Positions 1 to 10,005 of a DNA stretch of 50,569 nucleotides are shown piece by piece. Source of the DNA: an uncultured beta proteobacterium (GTDB lineage: Bacteria > Pseudomonadota > Gammaproteobacteria > Burkholderiales > SG8-41). How positions within the stretch are numbered: the first letter of the stretch is position 1; every line of letters starts with the position of its first letter. A model generated the notes under the pieces. The model had not been told where the DNA came from. It searched no databases and was given only the letters and a program-made list of their open reading frames with translations. The stretch lies in assembly GCA_903893565.1 (NCBI GenBank), contig CAITMU010000031.1, forward strand, positions 1 through 50,569. The letters run 5' to 3'. Position numbers and translations under genes: made by a program.

Positions 1-410
1 GAAACCACGAAGCTCTGGTGATCAAAGCGAGGGGGTGTAGATCCGGGGGTTGTGCAGCCAACGAGTGCGCTCTTACCTGAGGGAGATCTCACCTTATGCC
101 TGAAAGGGCGACGAAGTTGCATCGGAGTGAGGAGTCAGCAAAGGTCGTATTAGTTCGAGTCGGGGCCGTTTAGGTACAACCAAAAGTATGAAGGAATAAA
201 CGAGAAGGAGTGCAAAAAGACATGGGTATGTCAAAGCTCATGCAGCAGATGCCGGTGATATTCGGGCGGGTAGGCGTAGCTAAGGGTGAAACCCAGGACG
301 ATCTTATCGGCGAAGAAACCTGCTTATGTCAATTGGAGGTGTATCCAGAAAGGAGAAAATACTTCTTTCGAACGGAGTGATCGGGTTGCGTTAACCCGTT
401 AAGAGCTTGG
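1..410 (+). other. Possible group II intron remnant (structured non-coding RNA region)
   Basis: No convincing protein lies here; the longest open stretch on the plus strand is about 50 codons from an ATG near 221. The sequence is rich in short GA/GG-containing loops and resembles, from memory, the RNA portion that precedes the maturase gene in some bacterial group II introns. Neither a maturase gene nor a recognisable domain V hairpin is present, so if it is an intron it is a truncated one, cut by the window edge or decayed. A perfect short hairpin (CGGGTT/AACCCG) lies near 382-399. An unrelated structured RNA remains possible. Confidence 0.3.
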
Positions 411-412
411 TA

Positions 413-451
413 GAGCCTGTAAAGAGAGCCTGTAAAGAGAGCCTGTAAAGA
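413..451. repeat. 13-nt tandem repeat, three perfect copies
   Basis: The unit GAGCCTGTAAAGA occurs three times head to tail immediately downstream of recD (which ends at 503 on the minus strand). Perfect copies suggest recent slippage or duplication. No function is evident. Confidence 0.85.
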
Positions 452-502
452 ATTTTTTGTATCTTTAAAAATACAAACCTTAATCATTTTGGTGTTTTTT
501 TA

Positions 503-2350
503 TTAGCGACTCATCAGTCGATCCTCAAGCCCACTGGCCCGCTGAGTACTTTGCGTCAGGGCCAGTCGTAACATCGGTTCACTTGCACAGAGCGTTACTT
601 TTTCCCTCGCGCGTGTCACACCGGTATAAAGCCATTGGCGACTTAAAATTTTAGTGCTTTGGTAGGGCAGTATTAAAAGTAGGCTCTCAAATTCTGATCC
701 CTGAGCTTTATGTACCGTGGTGGCGTAAGCCTCCTCATGGTCTGGTACTTGATGGCAGGGTATGAAACGAAATTCATGAGAGGCATCGGCAAACCAGACT
801 TGTAGTGTGCCTAGTTCATCTGGGAGGCAAAGTCCGATATCCCCGTTAAATAATTTTAGGTTGTAGTGGTTTTTAGAAATAATAACCGCACGACCTAGAT
901 ACCAAGTTGAAGTGAGCCGACTCCGACCCGGGCGTGCAAAGCATTGGTGAAGGTGACGATTTAAATACTGATTGATCTCATGAATCCCAAGGCTTGTTTC
1001 GCGAATTGCACAGAGGATTCGAAATCGGCCGAAGGCTGAAAAAATACGCCCTTTGTCTTGAGGTGTATTTTTTATGGCTTCAATATAATCTTGATATCCA
1101 GCGAGGGCACGCGCTAAGGTTTCAGTGCCTAACGTGGCAGAATCGTTATTAATCCATGAAAGAGTCGCGCTTCCTGGTTGATTCAAAAGCGCTAAAGTCT
1201 CATTGACTCGTCCTTGATTAATGTATTGAGACAGGCTTGCAATTCGAGAGTCGCTGCGAGTTCGGTAATTGTGTTGAAGCCACACAACGCAGTCGGCTAA
1301 GGCCGAGCTGGGGTCTTGTGAAGGAGGGAGGATTGCGTCTTTTGGGATAGCGCTGATAGCCGATAATTCTTCGATTGCTGATACTGATAATGTAGGGTTG
1401 TTAGAAATTTCTGCGAATACCGAGCCTACCTCAATGGCGGTGAGCTGATCTTTGTCCCCTAGCAAAATGAGGCGTGCTGTGTGAGGTAAGGCCTCCAGCA
1501 ATTGGGTGGCGAGTGCTAAATCCATCATAGAGGCTTCATCGACCACTAAAACATCGAATGGGAGTGGATTGTCTTCATTAAAACGACTTTTATGATGAGT
1601 GGGATGAATGCCAAGTAGGCGATGCAGGGTGTGAGCTTCTTTTGGAAAGGCATCGCGAATATTTTGAGGGAGTTGTTCCGTGCGTTCGCCTCGAAGTGTA
1701 TCAAGTAAGCGTTGTGCCGCTTTTCCCGTGGGTGCTGTGATGCCAATACGAAGATGAGGTTCGGTCTCGATAAGGCAGGCTAGAATTTTCATGACCGTAG
1801 AGGTTTTTCCACTGCCAGGCCCACCACTGACGATAGTGAGTCGTTGTCTTAGCGCCATGGCTACCGCTATTTTTTGCCAGTCTGGTAATAGGGTTTTAAT
1901 GTAGGGTTCTTGCCCAAACATTTTTGCCATACTTTGGCCAAAGGATACGATCGATTCGGGACTGAGGGTTTGTGACTGCTGGGCTAGATTTTTTAGAGCT
2001 TTAGCCAAACGCTCCTCGTAGTGAAAGTAGCGATAAAGATATAGTCTATTCTGTTGGTCTAGGACTAAGGGGCAGATTTTTTTTTGACCTGGTTCACCAA
2101 CAAGGCCAGTGCTTTGCAAGAGGATTCGGATGGATTCCAAGCTTTGATTCGGGCAAAACTCCTCTATCAACGCCAAGCTTAAAACAAGGCAAGTATGGCC
2201 TTCACTGACGGCAAGACTTAATCGATAGGCTAATGAAGAGACTACTTGGGTGTCTTCGGGGCCACATCCCTGGGATGCGGCCCATTGAGCCACCTGTCGA
2301 CTAAATCCCAGTGCTAAGTGTTTAATAGACTCATCCACTTGCATGATCAT
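503..2350 (-). CDS. recD: RecD, exodeoxyribonuclease V alpha subunit (5'-3' helicase)
   Basis: This is the 615-residue alpha subunit of the RecBCD helicase-nuclease, a superfamily 1B motor that runs 5' to 3' on one strand during double-strand-break processing. Walker A (GGPGSGKT) lies at about residues 176-183, Walker B (VVDEASMMD) at 269-277, motif III (GDKDQL) at 298-303, motif V (TTVHKAQGSEF) at about 544-554 and motif VI (YTGVTRAREKV) at about 575-585. Length is normal for the family (E. coli RecD is about 608). The start codon overlaps the recB stop in an ATGA arrangement, so it is translationally coupled and last in the recC-recB-recD operon. A second ATG two codons in is an alternative start. 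Confidence 0.95.
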   Translation of the reverse strand: MIMQVDESIKHLALGFSRQVAQWAASQGCGPEDTQVVSSLAYRLSLAVSEGHTCLVLSLALIEEFCPNQSLESIRILLQSTGLVGEPGQKKICPLVLDQQNRLYLYRYFHYEERLAKALKNLAQQSQTLSPESIVSFGQSMAKMFGQEPYIKTLLPDWQKIAVAMALRQRLTIVSGGPGSGKTSTVMKILACLIETEPHLRIGITAPTGKAAQRLLDTLRGERTEQLPQNIRDAFPKEAHTLHRLLGIHPTHHKSRFNEDNPLPFDVLVVDEASMMDLALATQLLEALPHTARLILLGDKDQLTAIEVGSVFAEISNNPTLSVSAIEELSAISAIPKDAILPPSQDPSSALADCVVWLQHNYRTRSDSRIASLSQYINQGRVNETLALLNQPGSATLSWINNDSATLGTETLARALAGYQDYIEAIKNTPQDKGRIFSAFGRFRILCAIRETSLGIHEINQYLNRHLHQCFARPGRSRLTSTWYLGRAVIISKNHYNLKLFNGDIGLCLPDELGTLQVWFADASHEFRFIPCHQVPDHEEAYATTVHKAQGSEFESLLLILPYQSTKILSRQWLYTGVTRAREKVTLCASEPMLRLALTQSTQRASGLEDRLMSR

Positions 2351-5300
2351 GAGAGTCCTTCATTCGTGGGTAGTGCGTTAAAAAGGGCGTCTAGCGATTG
2401 CATCTCTTCCCATGTGGGCCGTAACATAAAGCAACCTGCTGGTGTATCTTTAGCCTCTTGCCAATCAATTCGTATGCCTCTTATGAATAAGTACAAAGCT
2501 CCACCAAAATGTTTCTCGTAATCGTAATCTTTTTTTCGATTTCTTAAAAAACGGTGTAAGGCCAGGGCATAGAGTAGTCCTTGAAGTTCATAGCCATGTT
2601 CGGTCATCGCTTCTTGCATCGACTGTTGAAAGTAATTTTCTTGGCGAAAGCCTAAATGATTGGATTTCCAGTCAATGAGATAAAAACGCTCATTTTGTTC
2701 AATGACTAGGTCAATAAACCCTTTCAAATACCGAGGGGGTAATGTGTAGCTGATGGACGGCACTTGGTAGTGATGTTGTTCTAACCACTGGTTGAGTGTT
2801 TTAGCCGGTAGATTACCGCTTCTAAGATTAAATTCTAGTTCACTGACTCGTTGGTGGGATTTAATTTGGTCTAATCGTACCCCTTGCGCTAAGGGGGTAT
2901 GAATGACGTTGTTTAAAAGTCCTTTTAACATGTTGGGCAGTCTTTGAAGCGATTCCTTCATATCAAGACTCGGTGTGGGTAGTGATAGTGGGTATAAATG
3001 GAGTGCTCTATCAATCATGGGATCCCAGTGGGAGGGATCATTGAAATCGATGGTTTCAAAGAGTGCATGTAGGCATTCGCCAGCAGTGGGACCCCGGGAG
3101 AAGCGCAAAATATCATCGAAGGGGACGTCTTCTGGTGCGGTTTGGGATCCTGGACTCACCCGATTATCGTGGTCACTGGCGGCAGATTCTCTTTGGGTGT
3201 TATGAATCAATGAGCTAAAACTACTGATGTGCCAACCCGGATCAATCGCTTTCGGTAGTAGGGGCAGTTGTAGAGAAGCAGCTTTAGGTAAAGAAGCGGT
3301 TAAACGGGCTCCATAATCCAGTGGAATCGGGGAGAGCGAAATATTGCCTTCTGCTCGATCACTGAGTTTTAGCCAATCGTTTTCTATGGTTTCGGGTGTG
3401 TTTTTTTCAGTAGCCCACTGCGCATATGGTTTTGCAGGGCCTTGATAGGCCAACCAGTTTAATAGACTGTGAGCGCTCTCGGTTAAGCTTGTGTTAGATC
3501 CGGTAGTTGTTTGATAACAACCGGCTACTAAGTAACAGCGATGTACTGCTCGGGTCAAGGCAACATAAATGAGGCGAATCTGTTCGGCAGCGTTTTCAGC
3601 CTTTTTTTGAGCTTTTAGTGCTTTGTCGTCTTTGGATTGGGGCCTGAAATCAATCACTCCAGTCCCATCGTCTAGGTGATAATCCAAAAAGTGTGAATGG
3701 GACTGACCACTGGAGCGCCCTAGCCACAAGAAAGGACAAAAGACAATGGGATACTCTAACCCTTTGGATTTATGGATAGTAACGATTTGAACTAAGTTCC
3801 GATCCGATTCGAGTCGTAGTTGCGTTTGTTCATTTTCTACCGATTCTCTTCTTTGTTGCGCAAACCAACGCACCAGTGCCTCGGCTCCTGGGTGATCAAG
3901 GCTTGCCCGTTGCAGCAACTCGCCTAGATGCATAAGGTTGGTGAGGCTTCGTTCGCCTTCGTCAGCTTGGAGTAACCGTTGACTGACATTTTGGGTTTCT
4001 ATCCACCGCCGAAACATAAAACCAAAATCATTTTGAAGCCAATCAGCGCGTAATTTTTCAAAACTTTCTGTGTAATGCGTTAATAAAATCTCATTATGAC
4101 TTAACTCAGTGATCTCTTTTGCAGTCAAACCCATGAGCTGACTCGATAGAGCGGCTAGTAACGGGGTATGAGTGTGGCTATTCATTTTTGGGTTAAGAAT
4201 GGCATTCAAAATCCACTCGAGCTCCTCGGCCTCAGAGGTTGAGTAAATACTATGATGTGAAAGTTCTACACTGTTGATATTGAGTTGGCGTAGTGCTTTT
4301 TTAATGATGGCGCCTTGACTATGGCTTCGAACGAGTACGGCAATATCACCAGCGCTAAGGGGGTTGCCGCCTATTTGAATATGATTGGCAGCCCCTTCAT
4401 GGAGTAGTCGGGAGATTTCGCACGCGGTGGCTTGTGCTGCAGCCTCTTTTGCTTCATTGCCTGTGAAAAAAGAATCATCGTTGCTGTTTTTTAACCACCA
4501 CAGCTGCATGGGCGCCACTGAGATGGAGGGGGCGCTGGGGGTGCTCTGATCAATGAATGTCGTTCTGGATTTTTGACCAAAATCAACTTTGAAATACTCA
4601 ATGCCCGGCAAGATGAAAGCTTTTGGATTGGTTTGGAATAGGGTATTGCAGGCGTTGATCAACCCTTCATCGGACCGTTGGTTTTCATTTAAATAGTAAA
4701 TATCCTTGCATTGTTGCTTGGCCTTTAGGTAAGCGTAAACATCCGCATTACGAAAACTATAGATGGACTGTTTAGGATCACTGACTAAGAAAAGGGGGCC
4801 GGGTGGTTTGTCTTGATGGTCGTTGGCATAAATCGACATAAATATTTCGCACTGCAAGGGGTCTGTATCCTGAAATTCATCGATGAGGGCTACGGGAAAG
4901 CGCTCCCGCAGTTCAAGGGCTAGTTGTGGATGTTGACCGCCGGTTAAAGCTTGGTGAGCATTGAGCAATATATCGTTAAAGGCGAGCACTCGGGCAGAGC
5001 GTTTCTTGTCTTGTAAAGAAAGCTCGGCTTGCCTTAGCATATCGCGAAGGAGTTCCAATCGTAACGATTCGATTTTTGTTTTTAGATCAATTTGTAATAA
5101 CTGTAGCGCATCGGCCAGTGCAAAAAAGGTGTGTTCCGGTGTGATTTTATTGACTTTGGTTGCTTGAGTCAGCTTTGTTCGACTCATTAAAAAAGCTTTA
5201 TTCCATTGATCCTGATTTTTTTGAATATCAGCGTTATGGAGGAATAGTTCATCCCACATTTCGGCGCTTTGATGGATTTTCTCAACTTTAATGATGTTGG

Positions 5301-6096
5301 CTTTCAGATCCTTTGATTTCTCAATCAGTAAATCAAGAATAAGTTTTTTTTGCTCTATCCATACTGTTTTGGCTTTATCAAAAATGGGATGAAATTGATC
5401 TTTTAAAGAGGCAAGATGACTTAAGTCTTCCTTATGCAGCGGGTCTGGCCAAAGGCAAGTGGACAGGGGTTTTTCCTGTCGTTTCTGAAGTAACTGCGCC
5501 CAAACCTCAGGGGAGTCTTTTTTTTCTAAAAGAAAAGATGCCAGCAAAGGGTTAAATCCGGGTGCCGCGACATGGCGACGCCAAAAGTCAGCCACAGCCT
5601 CTTGCCTTAATTCGGTGTCATCGGTGATGAGTTCGAGCTCATAGGGTGAGCCCGTGGCTAGAGGGGTATCTGAGAGCGCACGTTGGCAAAAACCATGAAT
5701 GGTATAGATGGCCGCCTCATCAAAATACTGTAGTGAGAGTTCCAGTTGTAGCGCGATTGCTGGTTGTGACTTTTGTGTATGATGGGTCACCGAATTAATC
5801 AATTCGGTGACAAAAGGGTCCTCGGGGAGTTCCGTATTTTGGATGTAATCGAGCGTCTGAACAATACGGGAGCGGATCCTTTCACGCAATTCTGCCGTCG
5901 CAGCATTAGTGAAAGTGACAACAAGTATTTGTTGGACCGTGAGGTTTTTTTCTAACAATAGACGCAAATAAAGTACACAGATATTCCAGGTTTTTCCCGT
6001 GCCTGCTGAGGCCTCTATGAGGCTTAGGTCTTGTAACGGGCAATCGAAGACATTTAACCGGATGGGTTGGGGGGATGCTAGAAGCGGAGCGTTCAA
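2347..6096 (-). CDS. recB: RecB, exodeoxyribonuclease V beta subunit (3'-5' helicase and nuclease)
   Basis: RecB carries the 3'-5' SF1A helicase and the only nuclease of RecBCD, and it loads RecA after Chi recognition. The 1249-residue product has Walker A (EASAGTGKTW) at 28-37, motif II (IDEFQDTD) near 403-410, motif III (SDPKQSIYSFR) near 440, motif V (TIHKSKGLEYP) near 780 and motif VI (YVALTRA) near 845. The C-terminal nuclease domain has the conserved histidine in GECLHALFE near 1010, then GFIDLV near 1126 and the DWKSN signature near 1145, which supply the metal ligands and catalytic lysine. The nuclease therefore looks intact. The start overlaps the recC stop by 4 nt (ATGA). Length is slightly above E. 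coli RecB (1180). Confidence 0.96.
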   Translation of the reverse strand: MNAPLLASPQPIRLNVFDCPLQDLSLIEASAGTGKTWNICVLYLRLLLEKNLTVQQILVVTFTNAATAELRERIRSRIVQTLDYIQNTELPEDPFVTELINSVTHHTQKSQPAIALQLELSLQYFDEAAIYTIHGFCQRALSDTPLATGSPYELELITDDTELRQEAVADFWRRHVAAPGFNPLLASFLLEKKDSPEVWAQLLQKRQEKPLSTCLWPDPLHKEDLSHLASLKDQFHPIFDKAKTVWIEQKKLILDLLIEKSKDLKANIIKVEKIHQSAEMWDELFLHNADIQKNQDQWNKAFLMSRTKLTQATKVNKITPEHTFFALADALQLLQIDLKTKIESLRLELLRDMLRQAELSLQDKKRSARVLAFNDILLNAHQALTGGQHPQLALELRERFPVALIDEFQDTDPLQCEIFMSIYANDHQDKPPGPLFLVSDPKQSIYSFRNADVYAYLKAKQQCKDIYYLNENQRSDEGLINACNTLFQTNPKAFILPGIEYFKVDFGQKSRTTFIDQSTPSAPSISVAPMQLWWLKNSNDDSFFTGNEAKEAAAQATACEISRLLHEGAANHIQIGGNPLSAGDIAVLVRSHSQGAIIKKALRQLNINSVELSHHSIYSTSEAEELEWILNAILNPKMNSHTHTPLLAALSSQLMGLTAKEITELSHNEILLTHYTESFEKLRADWLQNDFGFMFRRWIETQNVSQRLLQADEGERSLTNLMHLGELLQRASLDHPGAEALVRWFAQQRRESVENEQTQLRLESDRNLVQIVTIHKSKGLEYPIVFCPFLWLGRSSGQSHSHFLDYHLDDGTGVIDFRPQSKDDKALKAQKKAENAAEQIRLIYVALTRAVHRCYLVAGCYQTTTGSNTSLTESAHSLLNWLAYQGPAKPYAQWATEKNTPETIENDWLKLSDRAEGNISLSPIPLDYGARLTASLPKAASLQLPLLPKAIDPGWHISSFSSLIHNTQRESAASDHDNRVSPGSQTAPEDVPFDDILRFSRGPTAGECLHALFETIDFNDPSHWDPMIDRALHLYPLSLPTPSLDMKESLQRLPNMLKGLLNNVIHTPLAQGVRLDQIKSHQRVSELEFNLRSGNLPAKTLNQWLEQHHYQVPSISYTLPPRYLKGFIDLVIEQNERFYLIDWKSNHLGFRQENYFQQSMQEAMTEHGYELQGLLYALALHRFLRNRKKDYDYEKHFGGALYLFIRGIRIDWQEAKDTPAGCFMLRPTWEEMQSLDALFNALPTNEGLS

Positions 6097-9000
6097 TTTT
6101 TTAATTCCTGTAAACGCGGATCAATCAGATTATTTCTCAGGGGTTCGAATACTGTTTTTGCATGATTGCAAAATGCCGCATCAATAGGATTGATGACCCC
6201 TCGTAGCGCTAATCGGTAGCTAGCGTCTGCATCTTCTCCATATTGGATTTGGCGAGTGTTCGTCCATTTCTTCTTTGCTTTTTTAAGATCGCCACCCGAT
6301 GTCACATATTCCCAAGCGCTTTTAGGATAAAAGTGTAGAGGCGATGACAATCCTTCCCGGTAAAGTGTCATGAGTTGGGTCAATTGCGTGATTGCCTGCG
6401 TCTGACCCAATGCCTTGAGCTGGTAGAGACCGTCTCGGGAGTGCCATTGGGTTTGTCTTAAGTGGGGTTCTTCTAAAGTAGCACAAAGGTAAAGGTGATG
6501 GATCCATCCAGTAAGGTAGTCATGAGCCCTGACGTCGCTGTAGCGCCAACGAACGAGTCCTGATGTTTTTAGATCGCTCAAATGCCCGCTAAGACGCCAC
6601 ACTTCGTTGTCAATCTCAAGGGGTAGGCAATGGGTTGTGTGAGGGACTACCGGTTGATTCAACGCCTGCTTGAGTGTGAGGCAAAAAAGATTGAGTTTAT
6701 GTAGTTCTTCGTCAAGCTCCAACGCTCCTAATGGACCACTAGGTAGTTCATTGCCAGCTAATGCGAGGCGACGTAGTGACTCACTATTTTCACCTTCTAG
6801 CGCCAAGGGGAGCAGTCTATCTAATGTTTTATTTCGCGCCATCCATTCCAATAGAAAAGGTTCTTCGTCCTCGAATCGTGTTTCGGTTTCTGGTAATACA
6901 ATTTTTAAGCGGTGACGTAGTAAATAACGACAAGGGTTGCTAAAAAAATGAATGAGTGAGTCTAGCGTGACGTCACGCCATTCTTCGCCCGGTGCAATTA
7001 ATGGAGTTTTAAAGAAGGGCTTCCGATCAAGGTAGGGGGAATCTTGAGCTTCATGAGCTTCATGAGCTTCTTCTGCCTCCTCTTCTTCGTAAGAATCGAA
7101 GGCTAAGCGACGGGCTTCGAGCGCTGAGGGGGCCAATGGCGCAGGTACTCCAAGCGCTATATCCGTTACATTTTTTTCTGCCTTTAATAGGCTAGCCTGC
7201 AGTGCTTTGAAATAGCTCTCGTTGTAACTGAATTTACGAGGATCTTTGCCCTGTTTAAAATAGTCGATCGAAAAGGCTTGTAACGGGTGTTCGAGAATGA
7301 GTTGGTGTAGCACGCGAGTTTTTTCAAGGGGCTCAAGGCTACAGGCGCGCACCACGTGATCTGTTAATTCGCTGACTAAGATGGAGGGAGGGCAACTGCT
7401 ATTGTCTCGAGCGCTACGACCGCTGTAACTTAAATACAATGTTTCACGCGCGGCTAGTAAGAGGTCTAGAAATTGATTTCGCTCATCATACCGGCGCAGT
7501 CGATCGCCGCGCTCGTGTTGGAGTGTCATGAGGTCGAACTCTAGATCACTGGTAGGGCTGGGATAAACCCCGTCGTTAAGCCCTAGGGCGCAGATAACAC
7601 GGTAGGGTAAGTTTCTTAAGCTGCTGATAGAGGCAAAGGTTAATTTTCCAGTCGGTATCCCACCGTGATTTTTCTCATTCAATAATTCCATTAAGCTACT
7701 ATGAATGAGTTCGAGCCCCAGGGGTTGATTCAGTGCTGCTTGATTCATCTGATCATAAAGTTGCGTGACCCCCATTCGAACTTCGCGAATTTGGTCAGAC
7801 CATTCTGGCAAAGGCTTGATAAAAGTGTCCAATGCTTTGTTTAGCATCTGATGCCATTCATCGGGTTGATGCGCATTTTTCCAAATTTTCTGAACATGAC
7901 GAATTTGATCGATGAAGTGCCAGAATTTTCCCAGAGTGAGAGTATTTTGACCCTCAGGATTAGCACTACCTACCCGATCATTGACCAGAGCACCCGAATG
8001 ACCTGTGGCAAAGGCAATAAAAAGACGGTTTATTCCATCTGAAAAACTGTGCCGGTCTGAGCTCGGGAGGTCAAGATTTTCTCTCTCCTCTTGATCTAGA
8101 CCCCATCGTATTCCAGACTCAGTGATCCAATGTCGAATTAAATCGAGATCTTCTTCATCGAGGTCAAATTGCAGTCGTACGGGCTCTAGACTAAGAAAAT
8201 CAAAAACCATATTGACGGGATGGCGTCCTAGGGTTAATCGAATGAGCGTTTCTAAAATACGCGCAACGATATTAACGTCCACTTCTGATTGGCCTGTAAT
8301 ATTAAATCCAATCTGGCGAGGGGCAGGAGCAGAACCAAAAACGGCTCTGATCAACGGGGCGGCTTGTGCAAGGTTGGGTGTGACAACGAGTATGTCTTGA
8401 GGTTTAAGGCTCGGGTCACGAGCCAACATGGCCAACACTTGGTCTTGTAGGACTTCGAGTTCACGAGTCATGCTATGGCAGACGTGAATTTGAAGGCTGT
8501 GATCCCCGTCTTTGAAGCAGAGGGAACCTGATTTCAGCTCGGAGAGTTCTAGCAGGCTATTTTGTAATTGTCCTAATAGATGATCATTTTTAGAGCTTGC
8601 GAAGAGGCTTTCCGTGATTTCGTCGTTGGCTTGCGAACTAATCAGCATTTCAAGAAAGTCTTGGGTTTGATGACCCCAGCTGGCTAGTAGTTCGTTTCCG
8701 ACTTCGTGGTGCTCAGCCTGAGATTGTGTTTTAAGATACGTTAATCGTTTGGTATCCACCACTTCAAACCAGTATTCGCTAGACGGATTTAATACGTAGA
8801 GATAGATGGGTATAAAGTTTGATAGCTCGCGTAGCAGGTTAAGGTAGAGCGGTGGCATAGAGGGCAGGCAAAAAACATGGGCTGAGGCGGCTAGTTTTGA
8901 GAGTAAAGGGTCCTTTCTGTCTAAGCTGCCCATGCGTCGAAAAAACTCCACCGAAGGATGTTCGCTCGAAGTGCCAATCTCTAATGACAGTCGGCGCCAA

Positions 9001-9512
9001 AGTTGTGCCTGCCAGGCCTCGTCCTCGATGGCGTGGGGAGTGTCCAAGGGGATGGAGGCTTTTTTATTTTTTGTCCAAGCGCTCAGAAAGCGCGGGCGGT
9101 AGGTAATGTAATTTTCAATCAATTGGGCTATGCGTTTAGCCAATTCCAAGCTCATCAATGGGTCTGCCGCAGAGAGATAACGGCTTAATCGAGGATAATT
9201 TTCGATAAACGCCTTATCCTGAAGGATCACAAAAATGCGCCATTTCATGACTTCCGGAGCGAAAGGAGACTCTTTTTGTAAGGCCAATAGGTGACCCATT
9301 TGTTGCCATAGCCAATGGCCTAGAAAAGAGAATTGGATCTGGGTGCAGATGCCTTGATGATCGGTAAAGCTCAGATTCAAGGCACGCTTTATCGCCGTAC
9401 TGGGGATGATGACCTGCTGGGCACACAAAGGCGGGAGATTTTCTGCCGCCAAGCGTTGCCTAAGCGATTCATTTAAAGTTTCAAACTGATTGCTAAAGGT
9501 GATATGGAGCAT
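6093..9512 (-). CDS. recC: RecC, exodeoxyribonuclease V gamma subunit (Chi recognition)
   Basis: RecC is the non-catalytic scaffold of RecBCD that splits the duplex and scans the 3' strand for Chi. The 1139-residue product begins with the family's N-terminal pattern (MLHITFSN, then an IIPST segment and a QIQFSFLGHWLW segment), and length matches E. coli RecC (1122). It is the first gene of recC-recB-recD; the order lacks the ptrA gene inserted in E. coli. There is no strong Shine-Dalgarno before the ATG. Codons near 7045-7071 contain a 9-nt tandem repeat producing a Glu-Ala-His-Glu-Ala-His acidic insert in a poorly conserved region. The Chi sequence recognised here cannot be inferred. Confidence 0.95.
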   Translation of the reverse strand: MLHITFSNQFETLNESLRQRLAAENLPPLCAQQVIIPSTAIKRALNLSFTDHQGICTQIQFSFLGHWLWQQMGHLLALQKESPFAPEVMKWRIFVILQDKAFIENYPRLSRYLSAADPLMSLELAKRIAQLIENYITYRPRFLSAWTKNKKASIPLDTPHAIEDEAWQAQLWRRLSLEIGTSSEHPSVEFFRRMGSLDRKDPLLSKLAASAHVFCLPSMPPLYLNLLRELSNFIPIYLYVLNPSSEYWFEVVDTKRLTYLKTQSQAEHHEVGNELLASWGHQTQDFLEMLISSQANDEITESLFASSKNDHLLGQLQNSLLELSELKSGSLCFKDGDHSLQIHVCHSMTRELEVLQDQVLAMLARDPSLKPQDILVVTPNLAQAAPLIRAVFGSAPAPRQIGFNITGQSEVDVNIVARILETLIRLTLGRHPVNMVFDFLSLEPVRLQFDLDEEDLDLIRHWITESGIRWGLDQEERENLDLPSSDRHSFSDGINRLFIAFATGHSGALVNDRVGSANPEGQNTLTLGKFWHFIDQIRHVQKIWKNAHQPDEWHQMLNKALDTFIKPLPEWSDQIREVRMGVTQLYDQMNQAALNQPLGLELIHSSLMELLNEKNHGGIPTGKLTFASISSLRNLPYRVICALGLNDGVYPSPTSDLEFDLMTLQHERGDRLRRYDERNQFLDLLLAARETLYLSYSGRSARDNSSCPPSILVSELTDHVVRACSLEPLEKTRVLHQLILEHPLQAFSIDYFKQGKDPRKFSYNESYFKALQASLLKAEKNVTDIALGVPAPLAPSALEARRLAFDSYEEEEAEEAHEAHEAQDSPYLDRKPFFKTPLIAPGEEWRDVTLDSLIHFFSNPCRYLLRHRLKIVLPETETRFEDEEPFLLEWMARNKTLDRLLPLALEGENSESLRRLALAGNELPSGPLGALELDEELHKLNLFCLTLKQALNQPVVPHTTHCLPLEIDNEVWRLSGHLSDLKTSGLVRWRYSDVRAHDYLTGWIHHLYLCATLEEPHLRQTQWHSRDGLYQLKALGQTQAITQLTQLMTLYREGLSSPLHFYPKSAWEYVTSGGDLKKAKKKWTNTRQIQYGEDADASYRLALRGVINPIDAAFCNHAKTVFEPLRNNLIDPRLQELKN
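7045..7071. repeat. 9-nt tandem repeat inside recC
   Basis: Three near-identical copies of TGAGCTTCA lie in the recC coding sequence. They keep frame and encode a short Glu/Ala/His-rich low-complexity segment, followed by more acidic codons. Confidence 0.8.
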
Positions 9513-10005
9513 AGAAGATCTTTTTTATGAATCAGTGAAAGAATTTAGCTTAAATTTATCATTCTTAGAAAAAATTTTTAACATAAGCGAAAGGCTTATG
9601 GGATAGCCGTCTTGATAAAAGAGAGGGGGGCGCTAAGTATTGGAGTTTGTGGATAGGGGGGCGCTTTAAGTCTATGTTTTTAAATGATTTAATACGGCAG
9701 ATGCTATTTGGCTTGTTAGGATTTACAGGATACCGGATGAAAGGCTCAATAGATGAGCTACTTGGAGCGAAGTGGGGCGAAAGCTGGAAATATTGATTAA
9801 TAGAATAACCCCTTCTTATCCCTAGGTGACATAGATTGATGAGGGAAGAGACTGAAGGTAACAGAGAAAAAGATTATATTGTGGGCCTTTTTTCTTATGG
9901 AAATTTCATTTATTTACCTCTCTGATTCGATAGAAGGGTGAGTGTGACACGCGTTATACTTAGGGATTAATAAAAAACAATGATTCAATGGGGAGAAGAC
10001 ACGTC
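9513..10005. promoter_or_regulatory. Divergent intergenic region between recC and the lyase operon
   Basis: This stretch of about 490 nt separates two divergent operons and holds no recognisable gene. A good -10-like TATACT lies at 9955-9960, about 50 nt before the lyase start, but no convincing -35 is seen at 17 nt. The recC-proximal 60 nt are strongly AT-rich. Promoters for both operons must lie here; exact positions are inference. Confidence 0.4.

Noticed and set aside
413..451. CRISPR array
   Set aside because: Units of 13 nt with no spacers between them; a simple tandem repeat.
2975..9426. Several 60-90 codon ORFs antisense to recB and recC
   Set aside because: They are shadows of strongly conserved genes on the other strand.
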